A stretch of 64,000 nucleotides of DNA from the NCBI RefSeq assembly GCF_014646295.1, contig NZ_BMNE01000001.1, positions 1,054,001 to 1,118,000 of the forward strand. The letters are read 5' to 3'. Source of the stretch: Nocardia rhizosphaerihabitans. GTDB lineage: Bacteria; Actinomycetota; Actinomycetes; Mycobacteriales; Mycobacteriaceae. The stretch's first letter is position 1. Every line of letters starts with the position of its first letter. This document shows, piece by piece, positions 1 to 12,096 of the stretch. A model generated the notes under the pieces. The model did no database searches. It was not told the origin of the DNA and was given only the letters and a program-made list of their open reading frames with translations. A program made the translations under genes and the position numbers.

Positions 1-138
1 GCCATGATTTCACACACACGCGGCCTGACCTGCACGTGCCCCGGTCGGCGCGTCGGAAAAATCCGTTTCGCGGCGCATCCCGCGCTGCTACCGTCGACGC
101 ATCGTCGCAAGACCCCCGCACCACGAGAGGAGCTAGCC

Positions 139-234
139 GTGAACGGATCCACCGCGCAGTACGAACGCCGTGTCGATATGCACCGGCTACCCCTTGGGTG
201 CCGGGCTGCCACAACGCCTTTCGCGCGTTCGTAG
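139..234 (+). CDS. small ORF, possible orphan leader peptide
   Basis: A 31-codon reading frame starts at GTG 139 and is preceded by a strong purine-rich ribosome binding site (GAGAGGAG, six bases before the start). The peptide begins VNGSTAQYERRVDMHRL and contains one Cys in LGCRAA. The pattern RRxVDxxRL followed by CRA loosely resembles the short leader peptides found before sulfur and cysteine genes in actinobacteria, but no plus-strand gene follows within this window: the next gene, ftsK, converges on it. It may be a real microprotein, a relic of an attenuator, or chance. The rest of 1-370 shows nothing I can assign. Confidence 0.3.
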   Translation: MNGSTAQYERRVDMHRLPLGCRAATTPFARS

Positions 235-370
235 CGCCTGCTGACCGGCTGCACACCGGCCTGATCCAGGCACCTCTCCCACACCCGTACGCCTCCGCGC
301 CTCCGGTCCCTCCTCGTTCGTCGCCGTCTGCTTCCGGCACGGTCAGAGCAAACCAGCAACGCGCACCGAC

Positions 371-2926
371 CTATTCGTCCTCGGCACCGCCGGGGTCGCC
401 GCCACGAATCGACCACAGCAACCCGTCCAGCTCGTCGGGCTTGATCAGCACATCGCGCGCCTTGGAGCCCTCGCTGGGCCCGACGACGCCGCGGGTCTCC
501 ATCAGGTCCATCAACCGGCCCGCCTTGGCGAAGCCGACCCGCAGCTTGCGCTGCAGCATGGAGGTGGAGCCGAACTGCGAGGTGACCACGAGTTCCACGG
601 CCTGCAGCAGCACGTCCATGTCGTCGCCGATATCGGGATCGACGTCCTTGACCTCACCGGCCTTGGCGGCGGTGACGCCCTCCTGATACTCGGGTTCGGC
701 CTGGGTCTTGCTGAACTCGACGACCGCGTGGATCTCCTCGTCGGAGATGAACGCCCCCTGCAGACGGGTCGGCTTGCCCGCGCCCATCGGCAGGAACAGG
801 CCGTCGCCCATGCCGATCAGCTTCTCCGCGCCCGGCTGGTCCAGGATGACGCGCGAGTCGGTGAGCGAGGAGGTCGCGAAGGCAAGGCGCGAGGGCACAT
901 TGGTCTTGATCAGGCCGGTGACCACGTCCACCGACGGACGCTGGGTGGCCAGCACCAGGTGGATGCCCGCCGCACGCGCCTTCTGGGTGATCCGCACGAT
1001 CGCGTCCTCGACGTCGCGCGGCGCGGTCATCATCAGATCGGCGAGCTCGTCGACAATGGCCAGGATGTACGGGTAGGGCCGGTAGACGCGCTCGCTGCCC
1101 AGCGGCGCGGTGATCTGACCCGACTTCACCTTCTTGTTGAAGTCGTCTATGTGGCGGACCTTGTTGGCCTGCATGTCCTGATAGCGCTGTTCCATCTCCT
1201 CGACCAGCCAGGCCAGCGCGGCGGCGGCCTTCTTCGGCTGGGTGATGATGGGCGTGATCAGGTGCGGAATGCCTTCGTACGGGGTGAGTTCCACCATCTT
1301 CGGGTCGATCAGGATCATCCTGACCTCTTCCGGCGTGGCCCGGTGCAGCAGCGAGATCAGCATCGAGTTGACGAAGCTGGACTTACCGGAACCGGTGGAG
1401 CCCGCCACCAGCAGGTGCGGCATCTTGGCCAGGTTCGCCGAGACGAACTCGCCCTCGATGTTCTTGCCGAGGCCGATCACCAGCGGATGGTGGTCGTTGC
1501 GGGTGTGTGGCGACTTGAGCACGTCGGCCAGGCGCACCAATTCGCGGTCGGCGTTGGGCACCTCGATACCGACGGCCGACTTGCCGGGGATCGGCGCGAG
1601 CAGGCGCACGTTCTCGGTGGCGACGGCGTAGGCGAGGTTACGGGCCAGCGCGGTGATCTTCTCGACCTTGACGCCGGGACCCAGTTCCACCTCGTAGCGG
1701 GTGACGGTCGGGCCGCGCACGAAACCGGTGACGGCGGCGTCGATCTTGAACTGCACCAGCACCTCGGTGATCGCCTCGATCATCGATTCGTTGGCGGCCG
1801 AACGCTTCTTGGGCGGATCGCCGTCGAGCAGCAGGGTCAGCGGGGGCAGCGTGTAGTCGCCGTCGACGACGCGGTCGGTGACGAACTCCGGCTCCGGCGG
1901 CGCGGGCGGGGTCTGGTCGACGACCTTGGCGGGCGGGCGTTTCCGCGCCGGTTTCGGTGCGGGCGCGGGCGGTTCGTCGACGATCGGCTTGGCGTCGCGC
2001 AGCGGCGGTTCGCCGAGGGACTCGGTGAGCGCGTCGGAGCCGCCGAACTCGTCGGGCGGATAGTTGTCGTCGGGGGTCTGGCCACGGCGGCGGGTCCGGT
2101 TGCGGTGCACCGGGAATCCGTCGGCGTCGTAGTCGGCCGGGTCGTACGGGTCGTCGTCGCCTGCGTGCTCGCCGAGGCCGAAGTACTCGCTCAGGGCCGC
2201 CGGCACCTCACGCACCGTGGTCCCGGTGAGCAGCAGCACGCCGAACACCATGGCCAGCAGCAGGATCGGCAACGCCAGCCACGGCGTGAGCCCCTGCCCG
2301 AGCGGACCGCCGATGGCGTAACCGAGCGCGCCCGCCGCCCGCGAACGGCCATGGGCGTCGGTGGGTGACCCGGCGGCCAGATGCCACACGCCCAGCGCGG
2401 GCAGCACGACGAGCAGCCCGCCCAGCACCAGCCGCGGCCGGATCTCCGGATGCGGCTCGGTGCGCATGAGCAGTACGGCGAGCGCGATGAACAGCAGCGG
2501 TGCCAGCCCACCCGCCGTTCCCGCGATCGCGCGCACGACGTCTTCGAGGAAGCGCCCGACCGGACCGCCCGCCGACATCCACATGGCGGCGGCGATGATC
2601 GCGCTGACCGCGATGAGCGCCAAGCCGATCCCGTCGCGCCGGTGCCCGTGCTCGATCTCGCCCGCGCGGCTCAGGGTGCGGGTGGTGGCGCCGACGCCGC
2701 GCGCCAGCATGGTCCAGCCGCTGCCGACGCCGCGACCGATCACCGCCAGCGGCGCCGTGTCCGACGCGCGCTTGACCGGCCTGCGCGCGGGTGCGGTTCG
2801 CCCGCGTGGCGCCGCCGACGCTCGCGGAGTCGTCGAACGAGATCGCGCCGACGGCGTCTGCCCCCTGCTCGATCCCGCCCGCGCCCGAGAGGTCGTGGTG
2901 CTGCGGGACTTACCTGCCATGACCAT
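371..2926 (-). CDS. ftsK: DNA translocase FtsK/SpoIIIE family
   Basis: Septum-anchored ATPase that pumps chromosomal DNA through the closing division septum and aligns the dif sites for XerCD resolution. The 851-residue protein has a basic N-terminus, about four membrane segments (roughly residues 95-240), a Pro/Ala/Asp-rich linker, and the motor domain. The Walker A motif GSTGSGKSS lies near residue 512, the Walker B region contains [12 protein letters not shown], and [12 protein letters not shown] follows. The C-terminal gamma winged helix ([27 protein letters not shown] stretch) that reads KOPS sites is intact. The start could be MVMAGK or, two codons later, MAGK. It faces away from the plus-strand DUF4189 gene, and in M. 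tuberculosis ftsK likewise lies just downstream of rnj and dapA. Confidence 0.96.
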   Translation of the reverse strand: MVMAGKSRSTTTSRARAGSSRGQTPSARSRSTTPRASAAPRGRTAPARRPVKRASDTAPLAVIGRGVGSGWTMLARGVGATTRTLSRAGEIEHGHRRDGIGLALIAVSAIIAAAMWMSAGGPVGRFLEDVVRAIAGTAGGLAPLLFIALAVLLMRTEPHPEIRPRLVLGGLLVVLPALGVWHLAAGSPTDAHGRSRAAGALGYAIGGPLGQGLTPWLALPILLLAMVFGVLLLTGTTVREVPAALSEYFGLGEHAGDDDPYDPADYDADGFPVHRNRTRRRGQTPDDNYPPDEFGGSDALTESLGEPPLRDAKPIVDEPPAPAPKPARKRPPAKVVDQTPPAPPEPEFVTDRVVDGDYTLPPLTLLLDGDPPKKRSAANESMIEAITEVLVQFKIDAAVTGFVRGPTVTRYEVELGPGVKVEKITALARNLAYAVATENVRLLAPIPGKSAVGIEVPNADRELVRLADVLKSPHTRNDHHPLVIGLGKNIEGEFVSANLAKMPHLLVAGSTGSGKSSFVNSMLISLLHRATPEEVRMILIDPKMVELTPYEGIPHLITPIITQPKKAAAALAWLVEEMEQRYQDMQANKVRHIDDFNKKVKSGQITAPLGSERVYRPYPYILAIVDELADLMMTAPRDVEDAIVRITQKARAAGIHLVLATQRPSVDVVTGLIKTNVPSRLAFATSSLTDSRVILDQPGAEKLIGMGDGLFLPMGAGKPTRLQGAFISDEEIHAVVEFSKTQAEPEYQEGVTAAKAGEVKDVDPDIGDDMDVLLQAVELVVTSQFGSTSMLQRKLRVGFAKAGRLMDLMETRGVVGPSEGSKARDVLIKPDELDGLLWSIRGGDPGGAEDE

Positions 2927-3216
2927 CAGGCTAGCCGCTCGAGCACCGCCCGGACCATCCGCAACACTGGTCCCACCCCGGTTGCGACCGTGATCTCACC
3001 TGGATGCGCAGGTCGCGGGGCCCCGGTCAGCGCGGGGAAATCTCGCCGGCGACCGCGTTTCGCGGTGTTTCGGCGCCGGCGCGACCTGAGCAAAACCTTT
3101 CAGATCCCTTGTGATCGGCTCGAATCCGGGCGCCGCAGGGTGGCGCGGAGGACGCAACGGTCGGTACGTTGTCACCCGGTCCACCAGGTTGTGGCCAGGA
3201 ATACGAGGGGAATCAA

Positions 3217-3606
3217 GTGAAAAGAGTTTTCACCGGCGCGGTGGTCATGACCGCGACCATCGGCGCGCTACTGGGCGGCCACATCGCGCCGGCGCAGGCG
3301 CAGGCCAGCAACTACGGCGCGCTCGCGCTCTCGCGTAACGGCGCGTCCAGCATCACCGCCAATTACGGCAGCTACGCCGCGGCCGAGTCGGCCGCCATCG
3401 CCGGCTGCCAGCGTAGCGGGGGCGGCGCCGGGTGCGACGTGAAGATCTCGTGGCGCAACGGATGCGGCGCGCTCGCCGAGTCGAGCCGCTCCTACAGCTG
3501 GGCCTCGGCCTCCTCGCTGCGGGCGGCCAAGCGCGGCGCGCTCAACGCCAACCGCGGCGCGGCCACCATCATCAACTGGAACTGCACTTCGGGCTACGAG
3601 GTCTGA
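3217..3606 (+). CDS. secreted DUF4189 family protein
   Basis: A 129-residue exported protein. GTG 3217 is chosen as start because CGAGGGGA lies at the right distance upstream and because it gives a clean signal peptide (VKRVFTGAVVMTATIGALLG, cleavage after APAQA near residue 28). The mature part matches the DUF4189 pattern: YGALALSRNG, a regular repeat of Ala-rich helices, AGCQRSGGGAGCDVKISW, and a closing NWNCTSGYEV, with four Cys that could form two disulphides. The family is common in Nocardia and related bacteria; its function is not established. The next gene is another exported protein 57 bases downstream on the same strand, so the two may share a transcript. Confidence 0.85.
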   Translation: MKRVFTGAVVMTATIGALLGGHIAPAQAQASNYGALALSRNGASSITANYGSYAAAESAAIAGCQRSGGGAGCDVKISWRNGCGALAESSRSYSWASASSLRAAKRGALNANRGAATIINWNCTSGYEV

Positions 3607-3663
3607 GTCGCGCACGACCCGCCGGAAACTCACTCCGGCGGCATATCTCAATTGGGGAGATCA

Positions 3664-4212
3664 GTGAACAACCGCATGTTCAAGACGGCGGTCGCCGTGA
3701 CGGCGGCCGCCGCCGCGCTCGGCTTGACCGCGTGCAGCAGCAGCAGCGAGCCCTCCGCCGGGGCCCCGACGACCACCGCGGGGGCCGCGTTCGAGGACGG
3801 CAAGAAGGTGGAGGGCACCCAGGAGGGTGACGCGCCGATGACCACCGCCGTGCCGGTACTGCCCGCGCCGACGGTCGACGAGCTCAACGCCCGCTTGGAC
3901 AAGGCCATGGCGGGTCAGCTGACCGCCGAGGAGAAGGCGACCTTCATCGAGGACGCCGAGCGCGACCCGAACCTGGTCGACAAGTTCGTCGAGGCGGCGA
4001 AGAAGAACAACGTCAAGGCCAAGATCACCAGTGTCGGCACGCCCGCCGACGGCAAGGTGAAGGCACCCGCCGACGTCACCATCGACGGCACCCCGGTCCA
4101 GGGCGCGACCGTGGAATTCGTGGCCTCCGAGGGCGGCTGGCGCGTGTCGCACGTGTTCACCTGCAACATCGTGAAGTCGGCCAAGCTCGACTCCGCGGCC
4201 TGCCAGGCCTGA
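3664..4212 (+). CDS. lipoprotein of the MTB12/CFP2 low-molecular-weight antigen family
   Basis: A 182-residue lipoprotein. GTG 3664 is preferred over the in-frame TTG at 3652 because GGGGAGA sits just upstream of it. The N-terminus has a lipobox ending in GLTAC, then a Ser/Thr/Ala-rich tether to about residue 65. The folded part (LPAPTVDELNARLDKAMAG through SHVFTCNIVKSA) resembles the C-terminal domain of mycobacterial MTB12 (CFP2), a secreted antigen without a known biochemical role; TCNIV and SAACQA supply two Cys that may pair. The gene ends at a strong hairpin shared with the convergent rnj gene. Confidence 0.8.
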   Translation: MNNRMFKTAVAVTAAAAALGLTACSSSSEPSAGAPTTTAGAAFEDGKKVEGTQEGDAPMTTAVPVLPAPTVDELNARLDKAMAGQLTAEEKATFIEDAERDPNLVDKFVEAAKKNNVKAKITSVGTPADGKVKAPADVTIDGTPVQGATVEFVASEGGWRVSHVFTCNIVKSAKLDSAACQA

Positions 4213-4223
4213 CGCGAGACAAC

Positions 4224-4262
4224 GAAAACCGCCGGGCGACACTGTCACCCGGCGGTTTCGTG
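4224..4262. terminator. bidirectional terminator between the lipoprotein gene and rnj
   Basis: Inverted repeat with arms AAACCGCCGGGCGACA and TGTCACCCGGCGGTTT, 15 of 16 positions complementary, a one-base spacer and A/T tracts at both outer edges. It lies between two convergent stop codons (4212 and 4274), so it can serve both transcripts. Confidence 0.85.
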
Positions 4263-4273
4263 TTTCGCCTAGG

Positions 4274-7370
<3,097 letters not shown>

Positions 7371-7371
<1 letters not shown>

Positions 7372-7817
7372 TGGATCTGAACGCTCATACCGCGCGGCTG
7401 CGCGAGGAACTGATCGCCGCCGCTGCGCTCGGCGACGAGAAAACGCAGGCCACCGCCGCCGCCCTGGCCGCGGCGGTGGAGAGTTCGAGCCGGCTCGTGC
7501 TGTTGTCGGCGCTGTCGGAACTGGCCGCCGAGATCAGCACCGAGCTCGGCGACCGCACCGTGCACGTCCGTCTGGAGGGCACCGAGGCGGTGGCCGACGT
7601 GCGCAAGAACACGCCGTCGGGCTCCGAGGAACCGCCGACCTTCGAGGAGATGACCGGCGACATCAGCCGGGTCACCCTGCGCCTGGTCGAACAGCTCAAG
7701 TCCAAGGCCGAGGAGGCGGCGGCGCAGAACGGGCAATCGCTCAACTCGTGGCTCTCGGGCGCGGTCACCGGGGCGCTGCGTGATCAGATGCGCGGCCAGG
7801 GCCCGAAGGGCTGGTAG
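7371..7817 (+). CDS. ribbon-helix-helix (HicB-like) DNA-binding protein
   Basis: A 148-residue acidic protein. Residues 1-95 form a helical and strand-containing region of unknown role (TVHVRLEGTEAVADVRKN). The C-terminal 45 residues (ISRVTLRLVEQLKSKAEEAA then GQSLNSWLSGAVTGAL) match the ribbon-helix-helix pattern of HicB-type antitoxins: a short strand with alternating hydrophobics, a helix, a turn containing SLNSW and a second helix. No toxin gene of recognisable type adjoins it; the next gene is convergent with a 10-base gap. The ATG at 7371 has no ribosome binding site and lies inside an operator-like repeat, suggesting a nearly leaderless, self-regulated message. A chromosomal regulator rather than a toxin-antitoxin member is the better guess. 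Confidence 0.65.
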
Positions 7818-7827
7818 CCGGGCACCC

Positions 7828-9018
7828 TCACAGCAGCGGCGCGAGGTCACCGCGCTCGCCGACGACGACGTCGTCGAGTTCGAGCCAGTCCGCCATCTCC
7901 CGCAGCGCACCACGCAGTGCGTCCGCGGTCTCGGCGGTGGCGTAGCCGGGTTCGGCGAACGCGCCGGGTGCCAGCAACCTGCCGCTGCCGCGCTCGGCGC
8001 GCAGGTCGACGCGGCCGACCAGGCGGCCGTCGAGCAGGAACGGGAAGACGTAATAGCCGTGCACCCGTTTGGGTTCGGGCGTGTAGATCTCGATGCGGTA
8101 GTGGAAGTCGAAGATCCGCTGGGTGCGCGGCCGGAAGAAGATCAGCGGATCGAACGGGCACAGCAGGGCGGCGCCGGTGATCGTGCGCGGGGTGCTCGCC
8201 TCCGGGTGCAGGTAGGCCGGTGCGTCCCAGCCGTCGACGTCGACCGGGATCAGTTCGCCCGCGTCGACCAGGTCGGCGATCGCGGGCGCGGTCTGGCGGC
8301 GGTTCAGGCGGTAGTAGTCGCGCAGGTCGGTCTCGGTGCCGATACCCAGCGCTCGGCTGGAGCGGCGCAGCAGTTCGCGCACGGCGTCGTCCTCGGTGAC
8401 CTCGCGGTCGCGGACGTCGGCCGGGACGACGCGTTCGGTGAGGTCGTAGAGGCGGGTGAAACCGGCCCGGCGCGCGATGGACAGCTCCCCCGCGGCGAAG
8501 AGCTGTTCACAGATCATCTTGGTGTCGCTGAGGTTCCACCAGGTGCCTTTGGGGCGCGGCTTGTCCAGCTCCAGATGACGTTCGATCTCGCCCGCGCTCG
8601 CGGCGCCGACCTCGGTGACGACATCGAGGATGTCCTTGCCCAGAGTCGGGTTGCGCTCGACGACCTTGCGCATGCCCGACCAGCGCCCGTTCCGGTACTC
8701 GGCCATCCGCCAGCGCATCAGCGGCCAGTCCGCGACCGGGATGAGCGCGGCCTCGTGCGCCCAGTACTCGACCAGGCCGCGGCGGGCCCGCGGGCTGTCG
8801 CTCCACGCCGCGCTCTCGAGCAGACTGCGATCGTAGGGGCCGATCCGGCTGAACACCGGCGCGTAATGCGCGCGCACCACCGCCGACACCGAATCCAGTT
8901 GCAGCAGACGGGTTCTGGCGACGACATCGAGGACGGCCCGTCGATTCGGCTTGGCCGGCCGGCGTTTCCCGAAACCCTGCGCGGCCAGCGCGATCCGCCG
9001 GGCCGTCGCCGCATTCAT
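7828..9018 (-). CDS. YcaQ-family winged-helix DNA glycosylase
   Basis: A 396-residue protein of the YcaQ/AlkX (DUF1006) family, whose studied members unhook interstrand DNA crosslinks. Family features visible: ARRIALAAQGF at the N-terminus, LLQLDSVSAVVRAHY, a winged-helix region (EVGAASAGEIERHLEL), LYDLTERVVP, and the C-terminal FDPLIFFRPRTQRIFDF followed by VHGYYVFPFLLDGRLVGRVDLRAER. In this family the residues around the LDS/R and QxQ-type motifs carry activity, but I cannot assign the catalytic residue with certainty. Start: ATG 9018 has GAGGGG nine bases upstream; the ATG three codons earlier abuts the same purine tract and is less likely. Confidence 0.85.
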   Translation of the reverse strand: MNAATARRIALAAQGFGKRRPAKPNRRAVLDVVARTRLLQLDSVSAVVRAHYAPVFSRIGPYDRSLLESAAWSDSPRARRGLVEYWAHEAALIPVADWPLMRWRMAEYRNGRWSGMRKVVERNPTLGKDILDVVTEVGAASAGEIERHLELDKPRPKGTWWNLSDTKMICEQLFAAGELSIARRAGFTRLYDLTERVVPADVRDREVTEDDAVRELLRRSSRALGIGTETDLRDYYRLNRRQTAPAIADLVDAGELIPVDVDGWDAPAYLHPEASTPRTITGAALLCPFDPLIFFRPRTQRIFDFHYRIEIYTPEPKRVHGYYVFPFLLDGRLVGRVDLRAERGSGRLLAPGAFAEPGYATAETADALRGALREMADWLELDDVVVGERGDLAPLL

Positions 9019-9067
9019 CCGCTGCATCCCCTCACCCTGGCACAGGGGTACGACAAGTGATGTGGGC

Positions 9068-10093
9068 TCAGGTCGAGACCCGCACGACCCCCGCGGTGTC
9101 GATCTCGGTGCGCCGGTCCCCGGTCGGCGCCGCCGCCAGCACGGTCGCGACCCATCGCCGCCCGATCGGCAGCACGCGCACGGTGACGGTGCCCGCCTCG
9201 GCGGTGTCGAGTTCGCCGACGGCGGCGTCGATCACGTTGTGGCGCACCCAGGTCGGGACGCCGCGGAAGCCGCCGTCGTCGAGCAGGGTCACCTCCACAC
9301 CGCGGGAGCGGGCGCCGCGGGCGGCGGCGCTGAGCCGTTCGGTCACCAGTTCCGGGGCGCGCAGTCCGTCGCGCAGTTCGGCTTCGAGCAGTCTGCACTG
9401 TTCGCGTTCGTCGGCGGTGAGCTGGGCGCCCTCGGCGATGCGCGCGAGGATCGGCCCGGCGACCTGGTCGAGCCTGGTCAGCTGCCGGTCGCGTTCGGCG
9501 GTGGCCGCGGTCAGCGCCGCCTCGGTGGCCGCGCGCCGGTTGGCCTGGTCGCGCAGTTCCCGCAGCGAGCGCTGGGTGGGCCGTACGATCGCCATGAACA
9601 CCGTCACCACGCCGACGGTGGCCACCGGAGTCAGGGCACGCACCACGGTCTCCGGGTGCCAGGTGGTGAACACGCCCATGGTGACGAGCACGGTCGCGGC
9701 CGCGGCGACACCGAGCCAGGCCGACAGGATCCGCCCGCGCAGCACCAGCATCGCCAGCAGGTACGACGTCGGGTAGGCGGTCCACAGCTGATGCGAGAAG
9801 CCGGTGGGGTTCTCGACCCACGGCACGGTCAGTGCCATCGCGGCGGGACCGGCGCAGGCGACGTAGGCGGTGGCGGGCCACGGCAGCGGGTCCACCGGGA
9901 AGACCAGCACCACCAGCGCGGCCACGGCCATCAGCACGAGGGCCGCGGCGGCCGGTACCGGCGGCACGATGTCGAAGTTCACCCGCAGGTACATGATGAT
10001 GGTGGCCTCGAAGATCACCACGAACAGCCAGGCCATGCCGTCGCTGAGGCCGAACAGATCGCGGATGCCGAACGGCAGATCGCGCTCAGCCAT
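9068..10093 (-). CDS. membrane protein with degenerate histidine-kinase C-terminus
   Basis: A 341-residue protein with about six N-terminal membrane helices (residues 10-190), a coiled segment (RSLRELRDQANRRAATEAALT), and a C-terminal region that looks like a kinase ATP-binding domain stripped of its motifs. The N-box Asn survives only as HNVIDAAVGEL, LLDDGGFRG stands in for the G1 box, and no H-box His is seen. The start MAERDLPF at 10093 overlaps the end of the true kinase gene by 8 bases. As third gene of the regulator-kinase operon it may be an accessory sensor or pseudokinase dimerising with the kinase. Its closest family is uncertain. Confidence 0.7.
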   Translation of the reverse strand: MAERDLPFGIRDLFGLSDGMAWLFVVIFEATIIMYLRVNFDIVPPVPAAAALVLMAVAALVVLVFPVDPLPWPATAYVACAGPAAMALTVPWVENPTGFSHQLWTAYPTSYLLAMLVLRGRILSAWLGVAAAATVLVTMGVFTTWHPETVVRALTPVATVGVVTVFMAIVRPTQRSLRELRDQANRRAATEAALTAATAERDRQLTRLDQVAGPILARIAEGAQLTADEREQCRLLEAELRDGLRAPELVTERLSAAARGARSRGVEVTLLDDGGFRGVPTWVRHNVIDAAVGELDTAEAGTVTVRVLPIGRRWVATVLAAAPTGDRRTEIDTAGVVRVST

Positions 10094-11309
10094 GACTGCC
10101 CCACACCAAGGTGACGACGGTGCCCGCGCCGGGCGCCGACTCCACGAAGGCCGCGCCGCCTGCCAGCGTGCGCATCCGGCCGAGGATGCTGCCCGCAATC
10201 CCCATCCGGTCGGCCGGTACCCGGGCCGGGTCGAAGCCGGCGCCGTCGTCGGTGAGCACCACCCGGATGCCGCCGGTGGCGATGGTGACGGCGACCTCGC
10301 GCCGCACCTGTCTGCCCGCGACGTCGGCGTGGCGCACGCTGTTGCGCACCGCTTCGCTGAGTGCGGCGCCGAGCACCTGTGCGGCTTCCAGCGGCAGGCA
10401 CAGATCCGCGCCGCGCCGCGAGGCCTGGACCGGCAGCTCGGGATCGACCTCGCGCACGGCGGCGCGCACGAAATCCACGGCGGCGGCCGCGTCGAGATGG
10501 TCGAGTTCCGGTGCGCTGCGGGCCTGTTCGAGCTGTTCGAGCGTGCGCGCGGCCTGCTTGCGCAGGACCTGGGAGGGTTGCTGCTCGCGGGAGGCCTCCA
10601 GCAGCGTCGACAGGACCGCGTCGTGGATCAGCGCGGCGAACCGGGCGCCCTCGCGCTCGCGGGCCGCGGTCGCCGCGACCGTCGCCGCCCGCGAACGCTG
10701 CCGGACCGCTTCCCGGTCGACGCGTTCGGCGGCGGTCCGCGCGTAGACCACACACCACAGGAACAGGGCGGCTACCCCGAGCGCCCTGGTGACGTCACCG
10801 AACATCGCCCACGCCGAACTGTCCGGGACGACAGCGGCATTGGAGGCACTGGTCGCCACGGCGAGCACCGCCGCGAAGGCCACCGCCACCTGGCCCGACC
10901 AGGCGAGTCCACCCGCCATCACCCCGAGGACCAGCCCGCGATACGGCCAGGACGCGAACGAACCGATCGTCACCACCGAGTACACCAGCGGCGTCGTCAC
11001 CGTCGCCACGAGATAGCAGATCGCGGCCGCCCCGGCGACCCGGCGGATCGCGGTGACCGCTCCGCGCGCCGACACGATCGCCAGCGGCGCGAACAACAGG
11101 TACGCCCCCACCAGGTGCACTTCGGGCCACACCGAGCGGTTGGCGGGCTGGATCAGCACCGCGGGCAGTTCGAGGGTCATCACGATCATCGCGCCGACGC
11201 CGATCACCACCCCGAGCCTGCGCAGGATCTGATCGGTCGCCGCCCGCGAGAGCTCGGTGTCCACCGCGGCGGGCACCGGCGCCTGCGCGCGGGCCGCGGT
11301 GGTGGTCAC
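10086..11309 (-). CDS. sensor histidine kinase (HisKA_3/NarX-like)
   Basis: A 407-residue kinase. GTG 11309 overlaps the response-regulator stop as GTGA, supporting this start over longer possibilities. Five or six membrane helices fill residues 30-200 with almost no extracytoplasmic domain, so the signal is likely sensed in or near the membrane. The phosphoacceptor segment is ARFAALIHDAVLSTLLEASR, with His followed by Asp as in HisKA_3 kinases. The ATP-binding domain shows the N box SEAVRNSVRHADV and the G1 box LTDDGAGFDPARV, then MGIAGSILGRM. It phosphorylates the upstream-encoded LuxR-type regulator by inference from operon structure; the signal is unknown. Confidence 0.9.
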   Translation of the reverse strand: MTTTAARAQAPVPAAVDTELSRAATDQILRRLGVVIGVGAMIVMTLELPAVLIQPANRSVWPEVHLVGAYLLFAPLAIVSARGAVTAIRRVAGAAAICYLVATVTTPLVYSVVTIGSFASWPYRGLVLGVMAGGLAWSGQVAVAFAAVLAVATSASNAAVVPDSSAWAMFGDVTRALGVAALFLWCVVYARTAAERVDREAVRQRSRAATVAATAAREREGARFAALIHDAVLSTLLEASREQQPSQVLRKQAARTLEQLEQARSAPELDHLDAAAAVDFVRAAVREVDPELPVQASRRGADLCLPLEAAQVLGAALSEAVRNSVRHADVAGRQVRREVAVTIATGGIRVVLTDDGAGFDPARVPADRMGIAGSILGRMRTLAGGAAFVESAPGAGTVVTLVWGSHG

Positions 11310-11980
11310 GTGCGCTGCTGCCGTTCCGGCACGGGCAGCCATCCGTCCTCGACGGCCCGTTTGTACAGATCGGTCTTGGTGGGGGCCGGACGGCCCGCGT
11401 CGGCGTATTTCTGCCGGATGCGGCCCAGGTAGTCGTTGACGGTCTGTTCGGACAGGCCGGTCAGCCTGGCCACCCGCGACGCCTTCTCCCCCGAGGCGTA
11501 CAGCATGAGCACTTCCTCCTGGCGCGGGCTGAGCCCGACGTCGGAGAGCTGCGGGTCGCCGTCGATCGCGGCGGCCCAGTCGGTGGTGACGACCTGTTCC
11601 CCGGAGGCGGCCCGGCGGACCGCCTCGACCACCGTCGCCACGCTCTCGGACTTCCGCAGCACCCCGAGCACACCGGCCTTGGCGGCCGAGCGGACCAGGA
11701 ACGCGTTGTCGGCGCCGGTGAACACCAGCACCTCGATACCGCGTTCGCGCAGCGCGGTGACATTGTCCTCGGGAGTGGAGCCGTCGGGCAGGCGCAGGTC
11801 GAGCACCACCAGGTCCAGGGCGGCGTCGGCGGCGAGCAGCCCGGACACGGTGTCGGCGGTCGCGACGAGATCCAGGTCGGGTTCGGGCCCGAGCATGGCC
11901 GCCAGCCCGATCGCCACGGACTCGTGGTCCTCGACCAGTCCGATCCGCCGTACCGCCGGAGTCTGCTGCAACTCGCTCAC
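11306..11980 (-). CDS. two-component response regulator, NarL/LuxR family
   Basis: A 224-residue regulator and first gene of a three-gene operon. The receiver domain has the acidic pair E17-D18 (GLVEDHES), phosphoacceptor Asp61 in VVLDLRLPDG, Thr/Ser at VFTGAD and the conserved Lys in VLRKSESV. The C-terminal LuxR helix-turn-helix reads LSPRQEEVLMLYASGEKASR and continues LSEQTVNDYLGRIRQKY. The GTG start at 11980 is preceded by GGGGAGTGG. The following kinase overlaps it by four bases, and the degenerate kinase follows that one. Target genes cannot be inferred from the window. Confidence 0.92.
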   Translation of the reverse strand: MSELQQTPAVRRIGLVEDHESVAIGLAAMLGPEPDLDLVATADTVSGLLAADAALDLVVLDLRLPDGSTPEDNVTALRERGIEVLVFTGADNAFLVRSAAKAGVLGVLRKSESVATVVEAVRRAASGEQVVTTDWAAAIDGDPQLSDVGLSPRQEEVLMLYASGEKASRVARLTGLSEQTVNDYLGRIRQKYADAGRPAPTKTDLYKRAVEDGWLPVPERQQRT

Positions 11981-12096
11981 CGACCACTCCCCAATCCTCG
12001 AACACCCATCCGCGGCCAGCCCGCAACACCTCGGAGTCGAGTTCTACCGCATCGGGGGCCGGCATGTCAGCCCACCAGAATTCGGGGCCGCCGCGG

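Noticed and set aside
3112..3140. Possible tRNA T-arm (CGGCTCGAATCCGGGC)
   Set aside because: The loop has C instead of the first T, the flanking stem bases do not pair well, and no acceptor or anticodon stem is found in the preceding 60 bases.
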